A stretch of DNA of 64,000 nucleotides, from positions 1 through 64,000 of the forward strand of contig NZ_CADIKL010000019.1 of NCBI RefSeq assembly GCF_902859945.1. The letters run 5' to 3'. This document shows positions 1 through 7,782 of the stretch, one piece after another. The DNA comes from Paraburkholderia caffeinitolerans (GTDB lineage: Bacteria; Pseudomonadota; Gammaproteobacteria; Burkholderiales; Burkholderiaceae). Within the stretch, counting starts at the first letter, position 1. Every line of letters begins with the position of its first letter. The position numbers and the translations under genes are program-made. The notes beneath the pieces are model-generated. The model was not told where the DNA came from, did no database searches, and worked only from the letters and a program-made list of their open reading frames with translations.

Positions 1-1
1 C

Positions 2-118
2 CGTGTGCTGCTGAACGATCCGGCGACGGGCGTGATGCGTCATGCGGATGCGGGCTACGAGCTTGCGCAGCAGACGGCGCGTGAAGCCGGGCTCAAGCTG
101 CCGATGCTGGGCAAGTAA
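2..118 (+). CDS. hutU: Urocanate hydratase, C-terminal end only
   Basis: The window opens inside a gene; only its last 38 codons are present, ending in TAA. The tail contains NDPATGVMRHADAGYE followed by LKLPMLGK, the well-known C-terminal signature of urocanase, which converts urocanate to imidazolone propionate in histidine degradation in the cytoplasm. The NAD-binding and catalytic parts lie outside the window. A strong terminator follows, so hutU is the last gene of its transcript here. Identification rests on this one motif. Confidence 0.85.
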   Translation, partial: RVLLNDPATGVMRHADAGYELAQQTAREAGLKLPMLGK

Positions 119-164
119 GCTGTTTGCACGTACCGCTGGCGGGGCGGTGCGTGCGGTACCTGAG

Positions 165-205
165 AAAAGCGCCGTGCGGCTTGAATGGCCGTGCGGCGCT
201 TTTTT
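165..205 (+). terminator. Intrinsic terminator after hutU
   Basis: Arms AAGCGCCGTGCGGC (167-180) and GCCGTGCGGCGCTT (188-201) pair over 14 positions, with two G-U wobbles in the RNA, and a run of six T follows (200-205). It lies about 50 bases after the hutU stop. The remaining bases up to 410 show no gene. Confidence 0.85.
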
Positions 206-410
206 CGTTGCAGTGGCGAGCAAGCACATCGTCCCCGAAGTTCAGCCGTGAGAGGCCAGTTCAATCCGGCTACCTTACCTCGAATCCAGAAAAGCAAAGC
301 TCGCATCGGTATAAGGTTTGTGCCCCGGCTCGCTAGAATTGTGCTTTCGTCCTGCTTACGATTTCGTACAGGCAGGCCGCCATGCCATTCAACGACACAC
401 GGGGACCCTA

Positions 411-1421
411 ATGACAACACGCTTCGGACGCACGGCACACTGGCTCGGCGCGGGCATCATCGCATTGAGTGCGGCAGCGCATGCCGACACCTCGCTGCTC
501 AACGTCTCATACGACGTGACGCGCGAACTGTACAAGGACATCAACGCGGGTTTCATCGCGGATTACCAGAAAAAAACCGGCGAAACCGTGTCGATCAAGC
601 AGTCGCACGGCGCGTCGAGCGCACAGGCGCTATCGGTGCTGCAAGGCTTGCAGGCCGACGTCGTGACGATGAACCAGCCCAACGACATCGACCTGCTCGC
701 GCAGCAGGGCCATCTCGTGCCTGCGGACTGGCGCGCGCGCTTGCCCGACGCAAGCGCACCGTACACGACGACGATGGTGTTCCTCGTGCGCAAGGGCAAT
801 CCGAAACACATCAAGGACTGGGACGATCTCGCGAAGCCCGGAGTGCAGGTCGTGATCGCCAATCCGAAGACCTCCGGCAATGGGCGCTACGCTTACCTCG
901 CGGCGTGGGGTTATCGCAAGCAGCAGGGCGCGAGCGACGCGCAGGCGCTCGACTTCGAGCGTGCGCTCCTGAAGAACGTGCCGGTGCTCGACTCGGGCGG
1001 CCGCGGGGCCACCACAACGTTCACGCAGCGCGGCATCGGCGACGTGCTCGTGACCTTCGAAAACGAGGTCGCGCTGATCGATTCGGGAGTCGGTGCGAAG
1101 GACTTCGAAGCCGTGTATCCGTCTGTGAGCTTGCTGGCGGAGCCGCCGGTGTCGATCGTCGACAAGGTCGTGGACAAGCGCGACACGCGCAAGGTGGCGC
1201 AGGCGTATCTCGACTATCTGTACACGCCTGCTGCGCAGGAGATTATCGCCCGGCATCATCTGCGTCCGCGCGATGCGAGCGTGCTCGCGAAGCACGCCAG
1301 CGAGTTCAAGCCGATCAAGACCTTCACGGTCGAGCAGGTATTCGGCAACTGGCAGAAGGCGCAGGCCGCGCATTTCGCCGATGGCGGCACGTTCGATCAG
1401 ATCGTCGTCGACCGGAACTAA
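411..1421 (+). CDS. sbp: Sulfate/thiosulfate-binding periplasmic protein
   Basis: Periplasmic binding protein of a sulfate/thiosulfate ABC importer, 336 residues, the usual Sbp/CysP length. ATG 411 is chosen because a GGGGACC ribosome-site-like stretch precedes it and a signal peptide (TRFGRTAHWLGAGIIALSAA, cleaved near AHA-DT) follows; in-frame upstream codons would spoil this. Family motifs are present: LLNVSYDVTRELY at the mature N terminus, IKQSHGASSAQA, and NPKTSGNGRYAYLAAWGY around residue 160. The permease and ATPase genes (cysTWA) are not adjacent, so it is either an orphan or serves a transporter elsewhere. Family assignment is firm; thiosulfate versus sulfate preference is not determined. 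Confidence 0.9.
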   Translation: MTTRFGRTAHWLGAGIIALSAAAHADTSLLNVSYDVTRELYKDINAGFIADYQKKTGETVSIKQSHGASSAQALSVLQGLQADVVTMNQPNDIDLLAQQGHLVPADWRARLPDASAPYTTTMVFLVRKGNPKHIKDWDDLAKPGVQVVIANPKTSGNGRYAYLAAWGYRKQQGASDAQALDFERALLKNVPVLDSGGRGATTTFTQRGIGDVLVTFENEVALIDSGVGAKDFEAVYPSVSLLAEPPVSIVDKVVDKRDTRKVAQAYLDYLYTPAAQEIIARHHLRPRDASVLAKHASEFKPIKTFTVEQVFGNWQKAQAAHFADGGTFDQIVVDRN

Positions 1422-1438
1422 CGCGGGATTCGGTGATG

Positions 1439-1470
1439 AAAAAAGGCGCTTCGCGTGATGGCGAAGCGCC
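1439..1470 (-). terminator. Terminator of the phoX-like gene
   Basis: Read on the minus strand, GGCGCTTCGC and GCGAAGCGCC form a 10-bp perfect stem with a 6-base loop, followed by six T. It sits just past the stop of the minus-strand phosphatase and in the convergent gap with sbp. On the plus strand no T-run follows, so it mainly serves the minus gene. Confidence 0.8.
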
Positions 1471-1477
1471 GTTCAAC

Positions 1478-3442
1478 TCATCGCTTCGTGAGCGCGATGC
1501 TCGTGGGCTCAGCCGTCAAATACCCCACACTCGCCCCAAACCGGTCCTTGTAATTCGCGCGCACAATCGGATCGAGCGTTGCCACCACCTTGTCGTGCAA
1601 CGACGATTCCCAGTCGCCCGCATGCTGGAAGTTGCTCATGATGTAGGTCCAGCCGTTGATCTCATCGACCGCATGCAAGCCCGTGGACTCCGCGCCGGCG
1701 GGGCAGGACAGCACGCGCGCCAGCGATTTGGTGTCCACGTTGTAGGCCCACAGGAAGTTGTTCACGTGCATGCCCGAATCCTCACCGATAAACAGCGTGC
1801 GCAATTTTTCGGAGAACTTGAGATTATCCGGATTCGCGATCTTGTCGGCGTTCGCGAGATTGCCTAGCGCGTCCGCAGCGGCAAGGTCCTCGCCAACCAG
1901 TGCTTCCGGCGCGCTCATGTCGACCGGCACCCAGTCGCTGTCGATGGCGCTGCCGGCCGTGTCGCGCTGGCCACCCTTCAGGTTCAGCGCATAGACCGCG
2001 CCCGCGGCGATCTTCTTGTCGAGCGCGACGTCGCGCGAGACCGCATTGCCCTTGACCATCGATGTTTCGATCCGTGACATCGCGCTGTAGACGATCTTGT
2101 CTTTCGCGTTGATGGTCGTGCCTTCGAGTTTCGTGAATGCCATGCTGGCGCCAAGCAGCGCGGCATAGCGGTGCGTCTCCAGAAACGCGGCGGCCTTCTC
2201 CATGCCCGGCTTCACGCGGATCCAGTTGAACTTGCCGCCGAAGTGGATCTTCGTGAAGGTCGGGTCGGCGGGATCGGCGGCCGCGACGTCCATGATGTCG
2301 GCTGCCTTCAGCGTGTTCGCAAGCGTTTCGATCTCGTCGCTCGTCGCGTGGCCGATGCGGATCCACGTGAGCGTCGCGGACCCGGCTCCTGCCGACGAGG
2401 TCTGCGTCCACTTCGCGACGTACAAGGTCCCCGCCGAGAGATCGGCGGCTTTGTCGGCGATGAACATGAATAAGCCGCCATTGGTTGCGTCGTCACCCAT
2501 CATCACCGTGCGCTGGTCCGGCATCACCTGAACCAGTTCGTGCGAGATGCGGCCGAGGCAATAGTGCTTCTTCACCGTGCCCGTGCCGTCCGCGTTGACG
2601 GTGATCTCGGGCAGGTGGCCGTAGTGATACGGGTTCGCCTTTGTCTCGTCGCCGAAGGTGTTTTTGCTGAACGCCTTGAATTGCGCGTCGGTTGCCGCCT
2701 TCGTCGCGTCCGGTTCGTATTCCTCGCTCGAGAGGTGCGTATTCCACGGCGAGAGGCTCGCGCCGCACGTGATCCAGAGCGCGTGCGCCTTCGAGGTGTC
2801 GACGTTGTGGTACTTGACGAGCTTGAGCGCGCCCGTCGCCGGGTCCTGGTCGAGCGTCAGCACTGCGATGGGCGAGGGCAACTGGCCGTATTGCGACGCG
2901 CTCGCCTGGTCGCGCGTCGTGTATTCGAATTGCACGACCGCGAACACGGCGTTGCCTTTCACGCCGGGAACGCTGGCGTTCTTCAGCGTCAGCAGCGAGC
3001 TGCCGTCCGGGCAGTCCGAATAAAACTGGCGCTCCTTGCCAGCGACCGAGCGGTCGATGATCGGCTGGTTGTCGATGTCGTAGTAGCCGCCCGCGAGGAT
3101 CGTGCCGCCGTGGCCGTCCGGCACCTGGTCGCCCGTTACGAAGAACGGCTTGTACGCGAGTTTGAAATTACTCGATGAGCCATCGGAGAACGTCACCGAA
3201 AGCGTCGAGCCGACCGTCGTGGTGGCCATTGCCGCTGCGTTGTCGAGCGTGGGCGCGGCCATGGGTGAAAACGTTGCGGCGGCGAAGGTGGCGGCGGCGG
3301 TTGGCGTGGCCGCCGGGCTGTCGTTGCCGCCGCCGCACGCGGTCAGCAGGGCGGGCAGGGCAGCGCCGGAAAGCGGGAGCATGGGCGCGCCGGCGAGCAT
3401 CTTCAGGAGTTGGCGGCGAGCAGTATTGGGCAACGCGGACAT
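1478..3442 (-). CDS. phoX: PhoX-family (DUF839) alkaline phosphatase, Tat-exported
   Basis: Protein of 654 residues resembling PhoX-type calcium/iron-dependent phosphatases that release phosphate from organic phosphates outside the cytoplasm. The N terminus has a twin-arginine stretch (ARRQLLKML) and a lipobox-like LTAC before a Gly/Ala/Thr-rich linker. Family hallmarks are CGASLSPWNTHLSSEEYEPD near residue 225 and EDSGMHVNNFLWAYNVDTKS near residue 560. The start is the only ATG that places the Tat signal at the N terminus; its ribosome site is weak. A PHO-box-like direct repeat lies 46-67 bases upstream, in line with phosphate-starvation control. Other DUF839 proteins exist, so the phosphatase activity is inferred from family and operator. 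Confidence 0.82.
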   Translation of the reverse strand: MSALPNTARRQLLKMLAGAPMLPLSGAALPALLTACGGGNDSPAATPTAAATFAAATFSPMAAPTLDNAAAMATTTVGSTLSVTFSDGSSSNFKLAYKPFFVTGDQVPDGHGGTILAGGYYDIDNQPIIDRSVAGKERQFYSDCPDGSSLLTLKNASVPGVKGNAVFAVVQFEYTTRDQASASQYGQLPSPIAVLTLDQDPATGALKLVKYHNVDTSKAHALWITCGASLSPWNTHLSSEEYEPDATKAATDAQFKAFSKNTFGDETKANPYHYGHLPEITVNADGTGTVKKHYCLGRISHELVQVMPDQRTVMMGDDATNGGLFMFIADKAADLSAGTLYVAKWTQTSSAGAGSATLTWIRIGHATSDEIETLANTLKAADIMDVAAADPADPTFTKIHFGGKFNWIRVKPGMEKAAAFLETHRYAALLGASMAFTKLEGTTINAKDKIVYSAMSRIETSMVKGNAVSRDVALDKKIAAGAVYALNLKGGQRDTAGSAIDSDWVPVDMSAPEALVGEDLAAADALGNLANADKIANPDNLKFSEKLRTLFIGEDSGMHVNNFLWAYNVDTKSLARVLSCPAGAESTGLHAVDEINGWTYIMSNFQHAGDWESSLHDKVVATLDPIVRANYKDRFGASVGYLTAEPTSIALTKR

Positions 3443-3487
3443 GTGGAATTCAGGGGCGGTTGTTTGAATTCCGTAAGGCTAATGTTT

Positions 3488-3509
3488 GAATATGAAAGTT
3501 AAATGAAAA
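3488..3509 (-). promoter_or_regulatory. Candidate PHO box (PhoB operator) of phoX
   Basis: On the minus strand two 11-base units stand in tandem: TTTTCATTTAA then CTTTCATATTC. Each carries the TTTCAT core seven bases long in the PhoB consensus style (CTGTCAT plus an AT-rich tail, 11-bp period). The position, 46 bases before the phoX start, is right for a box that replaces the -35 element. The match to CTGTCAT is imperfect (TTTTCAT and CTTTCAT). Confidence 0.55.
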
Positions 3510-3555
3510 TATTCAGGCTGCCGTCCCGTCCGTTCTTCGACAGACTTCTTCGAAC

Positions 3556-3572
3556 CATGCGTTTTCCGCATG
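3556..3572. promoter_or_regulatory. Inverted repeat upstream of the AldA-like operon
   Basis: Perfect inverted repeat CATGCG-TTTTC-CGCATG, about 90 bases before the dehydrogenase start. It contains a T-N11-A dyad (T3558 to A3570), the usual form of a LysR-family site, which would suit the convergent LysR regulator at the end of this operon. No binding evidence. Confidence 0.35.
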
Positions 3573-3662
3573 CTCCCCTCGACAATTAATCGTTTGTGAT
3601 GCTTTTGAGGCCCAGGGATACTGCCGCAATTCCCAGACGTGGCGACGAATCGGCATCCCATC

Positions 3663-5084
3663 ATGCGATCAGACTACAACTTCATTAACGGTCAGTTTTT
3701 TGAAGCGGACGCGCAGCGCATCGCCGTCTACAATCCCGCGAACGCCGAGCTGATCGGCCATGTGAGCGCCGCGAGCGTCGCCGACGCGGCCCGCGCGGTC
3801 GAAGCCGCCAAAGAGGCGCAGCGCGCCTGGCGCCGTTTGCCGGCCGCCGAGCGCGGCGCGATCCTGACGCGGTTTGCCGATGCCATCGACGCGCGCTCCC
3901 CGGTGATTGGCGCGGTGCTCGCCGCCGAATCCGGCAAGAGCGTCGCCGACGCCACCGCCGAAGCCCACTACGCCGCCGAGATCCTGCGCTATCACGCGCA
4001 ATGGGCGCGCCGCATCGAGGGCGAGGTGATCCCGAGCGACAGAGCCAACGAAAACCTGATCCTGATGCGCGAGCCGATTGGCGTGGCCGCGTGCCTGATC
4101 CCGTTCAATTTCCCGATCTACACGTTGCTGCGCAAGATTGCGCCGGCGCTCATCACGGGCAACACCGTGGTTGCGCGGCCGAGCAACAACACGCCGTGCT
4201 CGGCGTTCGAGGTGGCGCGCGCGGCTCAGGACGCGGGTCTGCCGCCGGGCATCTTCAACGTGCTGGCGATGGACCACGACACCGCCGCCGCGCTGTGCAC
4301 GCATCCGGGCGTCGGCATGATCACGCTCACGGGCAGCGTCGCGGCGGGCCGCAAGGTGCTCGACTACTGCAAGGAAAACATCGCGAAGCCGTCGCTCGAA
4401 CTGGGCGGCAAGACGCCGGCCATCATCGAGGCCGATGCCGATCTCGAAGCCGCCGCCACGGCCATCGTGCGCTCCAAGACCACGCATTGCGGCCAGTTGT
4501 GCACGGCCATCGAGCGCGTCTATGTGCAGGAGTCCGTGCATGCGCGCTTCGTTGCGCTGTTGCGCGAGAAGATGAGCGCCGTGAAGTTCGGCGACCGTGC
4601 GCGCGACGCGGCGTGCATGGGGCCGCTCGTCAATGCACAGGCGCGTGCCACGGTTCATGCGATGGTCGAGCGCGCCGTTGCCGAAGGCGCTGTGATCGAG
4701 ACGGGCGGCTATCTGCCGGAAGGCGCGGGCCACTTCTATCCGCCCACGCTGCTGAGCCACTGCCGCCAGGACATGGAGATCGTGCAGGAAGAGATCTTCG
4801 GACCGGTGTTGCCGGTGATCGGTTACGAGACGCTAGACGACGCGCTGCGCATGGCCAACGATCACCAGTTCGGCCTCTCCTCGGTGCTTTATACGGAACG
4901 CTATCGCTCGGCAATGCGCGTGGCGAACGAGATCGAGGCGGGCGAGCTTTACGTGAACCGCACGCCCGCCGACCCGTACCAGGGCTTTCACGCCGGCTGG
5001 AAGCGCTCGGGCCTCGGCGGCGACGACGGCAAGCACGGCATGCTCGAATTCACGCAGACGCGCCTCGTCGTCATGCCGTTCTGA
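3663..5084 (+). CDS. Aldehyde dehydrogenase, AldA (lactaldehyde/glycolaldehyde) type
   Basis: NAD(P)-dependent aldehyde dehydrogenase of 473 residues. It follows E. coli AldA in layout: ARRIEGEVIPSDRANENLIL, the PFNFPIYTLLRKIAPAL cofactor region, ELGGKTPAII with the catalytic Glu, and HCGQLCTAIERVYVQ with the catalytic Cys. The C-terminal YQGFHAGWKRSGLGG plus DGKHG is the AldA signature. It probably oxidises a small hydroxy-aldehyde to the acid. An in-frame GTG at 3639 would add eight residues; neither start has a convincing ribosome site. First gene of a four-gene run (carrier, enolase-family enzyme, GMC oxidoreductase), separated from the carrier by about 115 bases. The actual substrate is unknown. 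Confidence 0.82.
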   Translation: MRSDYNFINGQFFEADAQRIAVYNPANAELIGHVSAASVADAARAVEAAKEAQRAWRRLPAAERGAILTRFADAIDARSPVIGAVLAAESGKSVADATAEAHYAAEILRYHAQWARRIEGEVIPSDRANENLILMREPIGVAACLIPFNFPIYTLLRKIAPALITGNTVVARPSNNTPCSAFEVARAAQDAGLPPGIFNVLAMDHDTAAALCTHPGVGMITLTGSVAAGRKVLDYCKENIAKPSLELGGKTPAIIEADADLEAAATAIVRSKTTHCGQLCTAIERVYVQESVHARFVALLREKMSAVKFGDRARDAACMGPLVNAQARATVHAMVERAVAEGAVIETGGYLPEGAGHFYPPTLLSHCRQDMEIVQEEIFGPVLPVIGYETLDDALRMANDHQFGLSSVLYTERYRSAMRVANEIEAGELYVNRTPADPYQGFHAGWKRSGLGGDDGKHGMLEFTQTRLVVMPF

Positions 5085-5199
5085 TTGATGATTCGTTTTC
5101 CTGATTGAACGCCATGGGGCGCTTATTGCAACGAGCGCCCGCCCAATAAGAAGCAGACCGTCCACCGTGGGCCGCGCGCCCACGCAGGCGAGTCTGCAA

Positions 5200-6534
5200 A
5201 TGGAGACCATCGTGCAGAAGTCCATCACCAAACCCGAAGCGGCGGCGAACTCGCCGCACACCGATATCCCAGCCGTCGCGGCCTCGGGTGCGTCGCAGCG
5301 CTATGTCCAGTTACTGCTGCTCGTGCTCGCGGCCGGCGGCATTTATCCGCTGCTGTATCTGCGTCAGGTTTATCAGACCACGATGCTCGATGTCCTGCAC
5401 ATCGACAATGCGCAACTGGGCTACCTCTATTCGATGCTCGGCATCGTCTTCTTTCTTTCCTATTTGCCGAGCGGCTGGCTTGCCGACCGCGTGGCGCCGC
5501 GCTTGTTGATCTGCTTCTCGCTGATCGGCACGGGCGCGCTGGGCCTATGGTATTCGACCGCGCCTGCGTTCAACGCGCTGCTCGTGATCTTCTGCTGCTG
5601 GGGCCTCACGACGGGGCTCACGTTCTGGGCGTCGGTGCTCAAGCGCGTGCGCATGATCGCTTCGCCGACCGAGCAGGGCCGCTTCTTCGGGCTGCTCGAC
5701 GGCGGGCGCGGGCTGGTCGAGGCGCTGCTTGCGACCGCGGCGCTCGCGCTGTTCGCCGCCGCTACCGGATCGGGGCGCGGCGAGGCGGCCGGCCTGCGCC
5801 ACGTGATCTATATGTACTCGTTCACGTGTATCGCGCTGGGCGCGGTGATGACGCTTTTCAAGGATCCGGCGTCTGCCAAGGACGAAGCCGGCAAGCAAGC
5901 GGCCGATGCGGACGCTTCGCTCTGGCGCGATCTCAGGACGCTGGCCTCGATTCCGCAACTCTGGCTCATGGCGGCCGTCGTGTTCTGCGGCTATCAGATC
6001 TTCTGGGCCACTTACAGCTTCTCCGCGTATCTCCAGCAGGGCGATCTGCACATGAGCGTGGTGGCCGCCGGCATGGTGACCACGGCGAAACTCTGGATGC
6101 GGCCGATCGGCGGCATAGGCGGCGGCTTTCTCGGCGACCGTTTCTCGAACCTGCGCGTGCTGATCTGGGCGATGTTCCTCGCCGTCGCGGGGCTGGTGGG
6201 CCTGATCCTGCTGCCTGCGATGCACAACGTCGCGCTGCTGGGCGCGGTGGTGCTATTCATCGGCCTCATGACTTACGCGATTCGCGGCCTCTACTGGACG
6301 CTGCTCGACTACTGCGCGGTGCCCATGCGCATCACGGGCCTCGCGATCGGTCTTGTCTCGCTGGTCGGCTACTCGTCCGATATTTTCCTGCCGCTCGTGA
6401 ACGGCTATTTCACGGAGCACTACGCGGGGCTGCTCGGCTACCAGTTCTATTTCGCCTATGTGGCGGCCATTGGCGCGCTTGGCGGCATTGCCGCGCTGGT
6501 GCTCAAGCGCATGTCCCATTCCCACACTGTCTGA
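5200..6534 (+). CDS. MFS transporter, probable sugar or sugar-acid carrier
   Basis: Inner-membrane major facilitator of 444 residues with about twelve hydrophobic segments and the loop motif SGWLADRVAPR between segments 2 and 3. ATG 5200 has AGGCGAG eleven bases upstream and is preferred over GTG 5167. The N-terminal 35 residues are hydrophilic. The carrier sits between an aldehyde dehydrogenase and an enolase-family enzyme in one orientation, 13 bases before the latter, so it likely imports the substrate or an intermediate of that pathway. Overall resemblance is to YihN-like members, but I cannot name a substrate. Confidence 0.8.
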   Translation: METIVQKSITKPEAAANSPHTDIPAVAASGASQRYVQLLLLVLAAGGIYPLLYLRQVYQTTMLDVLHIDNAQLGYLYSMLGIVFFLSYLPSGWLADRVAPRLLICFSLIGTGALGLWYSTAPAFNALLVIFCCWGLTTGLTFWASVLKRVRMIASPTEQGRFFGLLDGGRGLVEALLATAALALFAAATGSGRGEAAGLRHVIYMYSFTCIALGAVMTLFKDPASAKDEAGKQAADADASLWRDLRTLASIPQLWLMAAVVFCGYQIFWATYSFSAYLQQGDLHMSVVAAGMVTTAKLWMRPIGGIGGGFLGDRFSNLRVLIWAMFLAVAGLVGLILLPAMHNVALLGAVVLFIGLMTYAIRGLYWTLLDYCAVPMRITGLAIGLVSLVGYSSDIFLPLVNGYFTEHYAGLLGYQFYFAYVAAIGALGGIAALVLKRMSHSHTV

Positions 6535-6547
6535 ATCTGCCCGAACC

Positions 6548-7765
6548 ATGAAAGTCGTCGCCATGCAAACGCATGTCGTCGCGGTGCCTCCCCCGCACCT
6601 CGGCGGCATGTACTGGATCTTCGTCACGCTGCAGACCGATTGCGGCATCGAGGGCGTAGGTGAAATCTACGCCGCCACGTTCCATCCGGACGTGATGGTG
6701 CCCGCGATCGAAGATGCCTTCACGCGCTATCTGCTCGATCACGATCCGCACCACGTCGAGCGCTTGTTCCGCGAGGCGTATTCGAGCGGCTTCACGCAGC
6801 GCCCGGACCTCACGATGATGGGCATCGTGAGCGGCCTCGAAATGGCGTGCTGGGACATCATCGGCAAGGCGGCGAACAAGCCGGTGTACGAGTTGCTGGG
6901 CGGCATGGTGAACGAGCGCTTGCGTTCGTACACCTATCTTTATCCGAAGAACGCCAAGGGCGAATACGATTACGACGACCCCGATCTCGCCGCCGAATGC
7001 GCGCTCGAGAACGTGAAGCGCGGTTTCACCGCGGTCAAGTTCGATCCGGCGGGACCGTACACGGCGTACTCGGGGCATCAGCTTTCGCTCGAAGTGCTCG
7101 ATCGCTGCGAAACGTTCTGCCGCAAGGTGCGCGAAGCGGTCGGCAACAAGGCCGATCTGCTGTTCGGCACGCATGGGCAGATGGTGCCTTCGTCGGCCAT
7201 CCGGCTCGCGAAGCGGCTGGAAAAATACGATCCGCTGTGGTTCGAAGAGCCGGTGCCGCCGGGCCAGCCCGATGCCATGGCCGAAGTGGCGAAGCACACG
7301 AGCATCCCGATCTCGGCCGGCGAACGCCTGACGACCAAGTACGAGTTCCACAAGCTGCTGGAAGCGGGTGCCGCATCGATCATCCAGCTCAACGTCGCGC
7401 GCGTGGGCGGCTTGCTCGAAGCGAAGAAAGTGGCGGCGCTCGCAGAGGTCTATTACGCGCAGATCGCGCCGCACCTGTACAACGGTCCGATTGGCGCGGC
7501 GGCGAGCATCCAGCTTGCAGCTTGCACGCCGAACTTTCTGATTCAGGAAAGCATCGGCACGTGGGATGGTTTCCACGCGCAGATTCTCAAGCAGCCGATT
7601 CAGTGGGAAGACGGCTACATCATTCCGTCGAAGGCGCCGGGTTTGGGCGTCGAACTCGACATGGACGTCGTGCGCGCGCATTCGCCGTACACGGGCAAGC
7701 GTCTGCATCTGCAGATGGCGGACCGGCCCGCCGACGTGCGCGACACTGCGCCCGCGCGCGGCTGA
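6548..7765 (+). CDS. Enolase-superfamily (mandelate racemase/muconate lactonizing) enzyme
   Basis: Enzyme of 405 residues in the sugar-acid dehydratase branch of the enolase superfamily. The barrel shows GFTAVKFDP (residues ~160), LLFGTHGQM (~200), PLWFEEPVPPGQPDAM (~225) and PISAGERL (~250), with APHLYNGPIG carrying a His near residue 310. Two metal-ligand acids (EEP and GER) and the HG histidine are present, but where galactonate dehydratase has the first ligand Asp (DFHGR) this protein has Gly-Thr (GTHGQ). Similar FGTHGQ variants exist to my recollection, so it may define a subgroup. It lies 17 bases before the GMC gene. Reaction likely dehydration or isomerisation of a sugar acid; substrate unknown. 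Confidence 0.8.
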   Translation: MKVVAMQTHVVAVPPPHLGGMYWIFVTLQTDCGIEGVGEIYAATFHPDVMVPAIEDAFTRYLLDHDPHHVERLFREAYSSGFTQRPDLTMMGIVSGLEMACWDIIGKAANKPVYELLGGMVNERLRSYTYLYPKNAKGEYDYDDPDLAAECALENVKRGFTAVKFDPAGPYTAYSGHQLSLEVLDRCETFCRKVREAVGNKADLLFGTHGQMVPSSAIRLAKRLEKYDPLWFEEPVPPGQPDAMAEVAKHTSIPISAGERLTTKYEFHKLLEAGAASIIQLNVARVGGLLEAKKVAALAEVYYAQIAPHLYNGPIGAAASIQLAACTPNFLIQESIGTWDGFHAQILKQPIQWEDGYIIPSKAPGLGVELDMDVVRAHSPYTGKRLHLQMADRPADVRDTAPARG

Positions 7766-7782
7766 CCGGTGGGGGCAAGCCA

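Noticed and set aside
185..1867. Open frame of 560 codons over sbp and the phoX end
   Set aside because: Shadow frame with Arg-rich composition spanning a terminator and two real genes.
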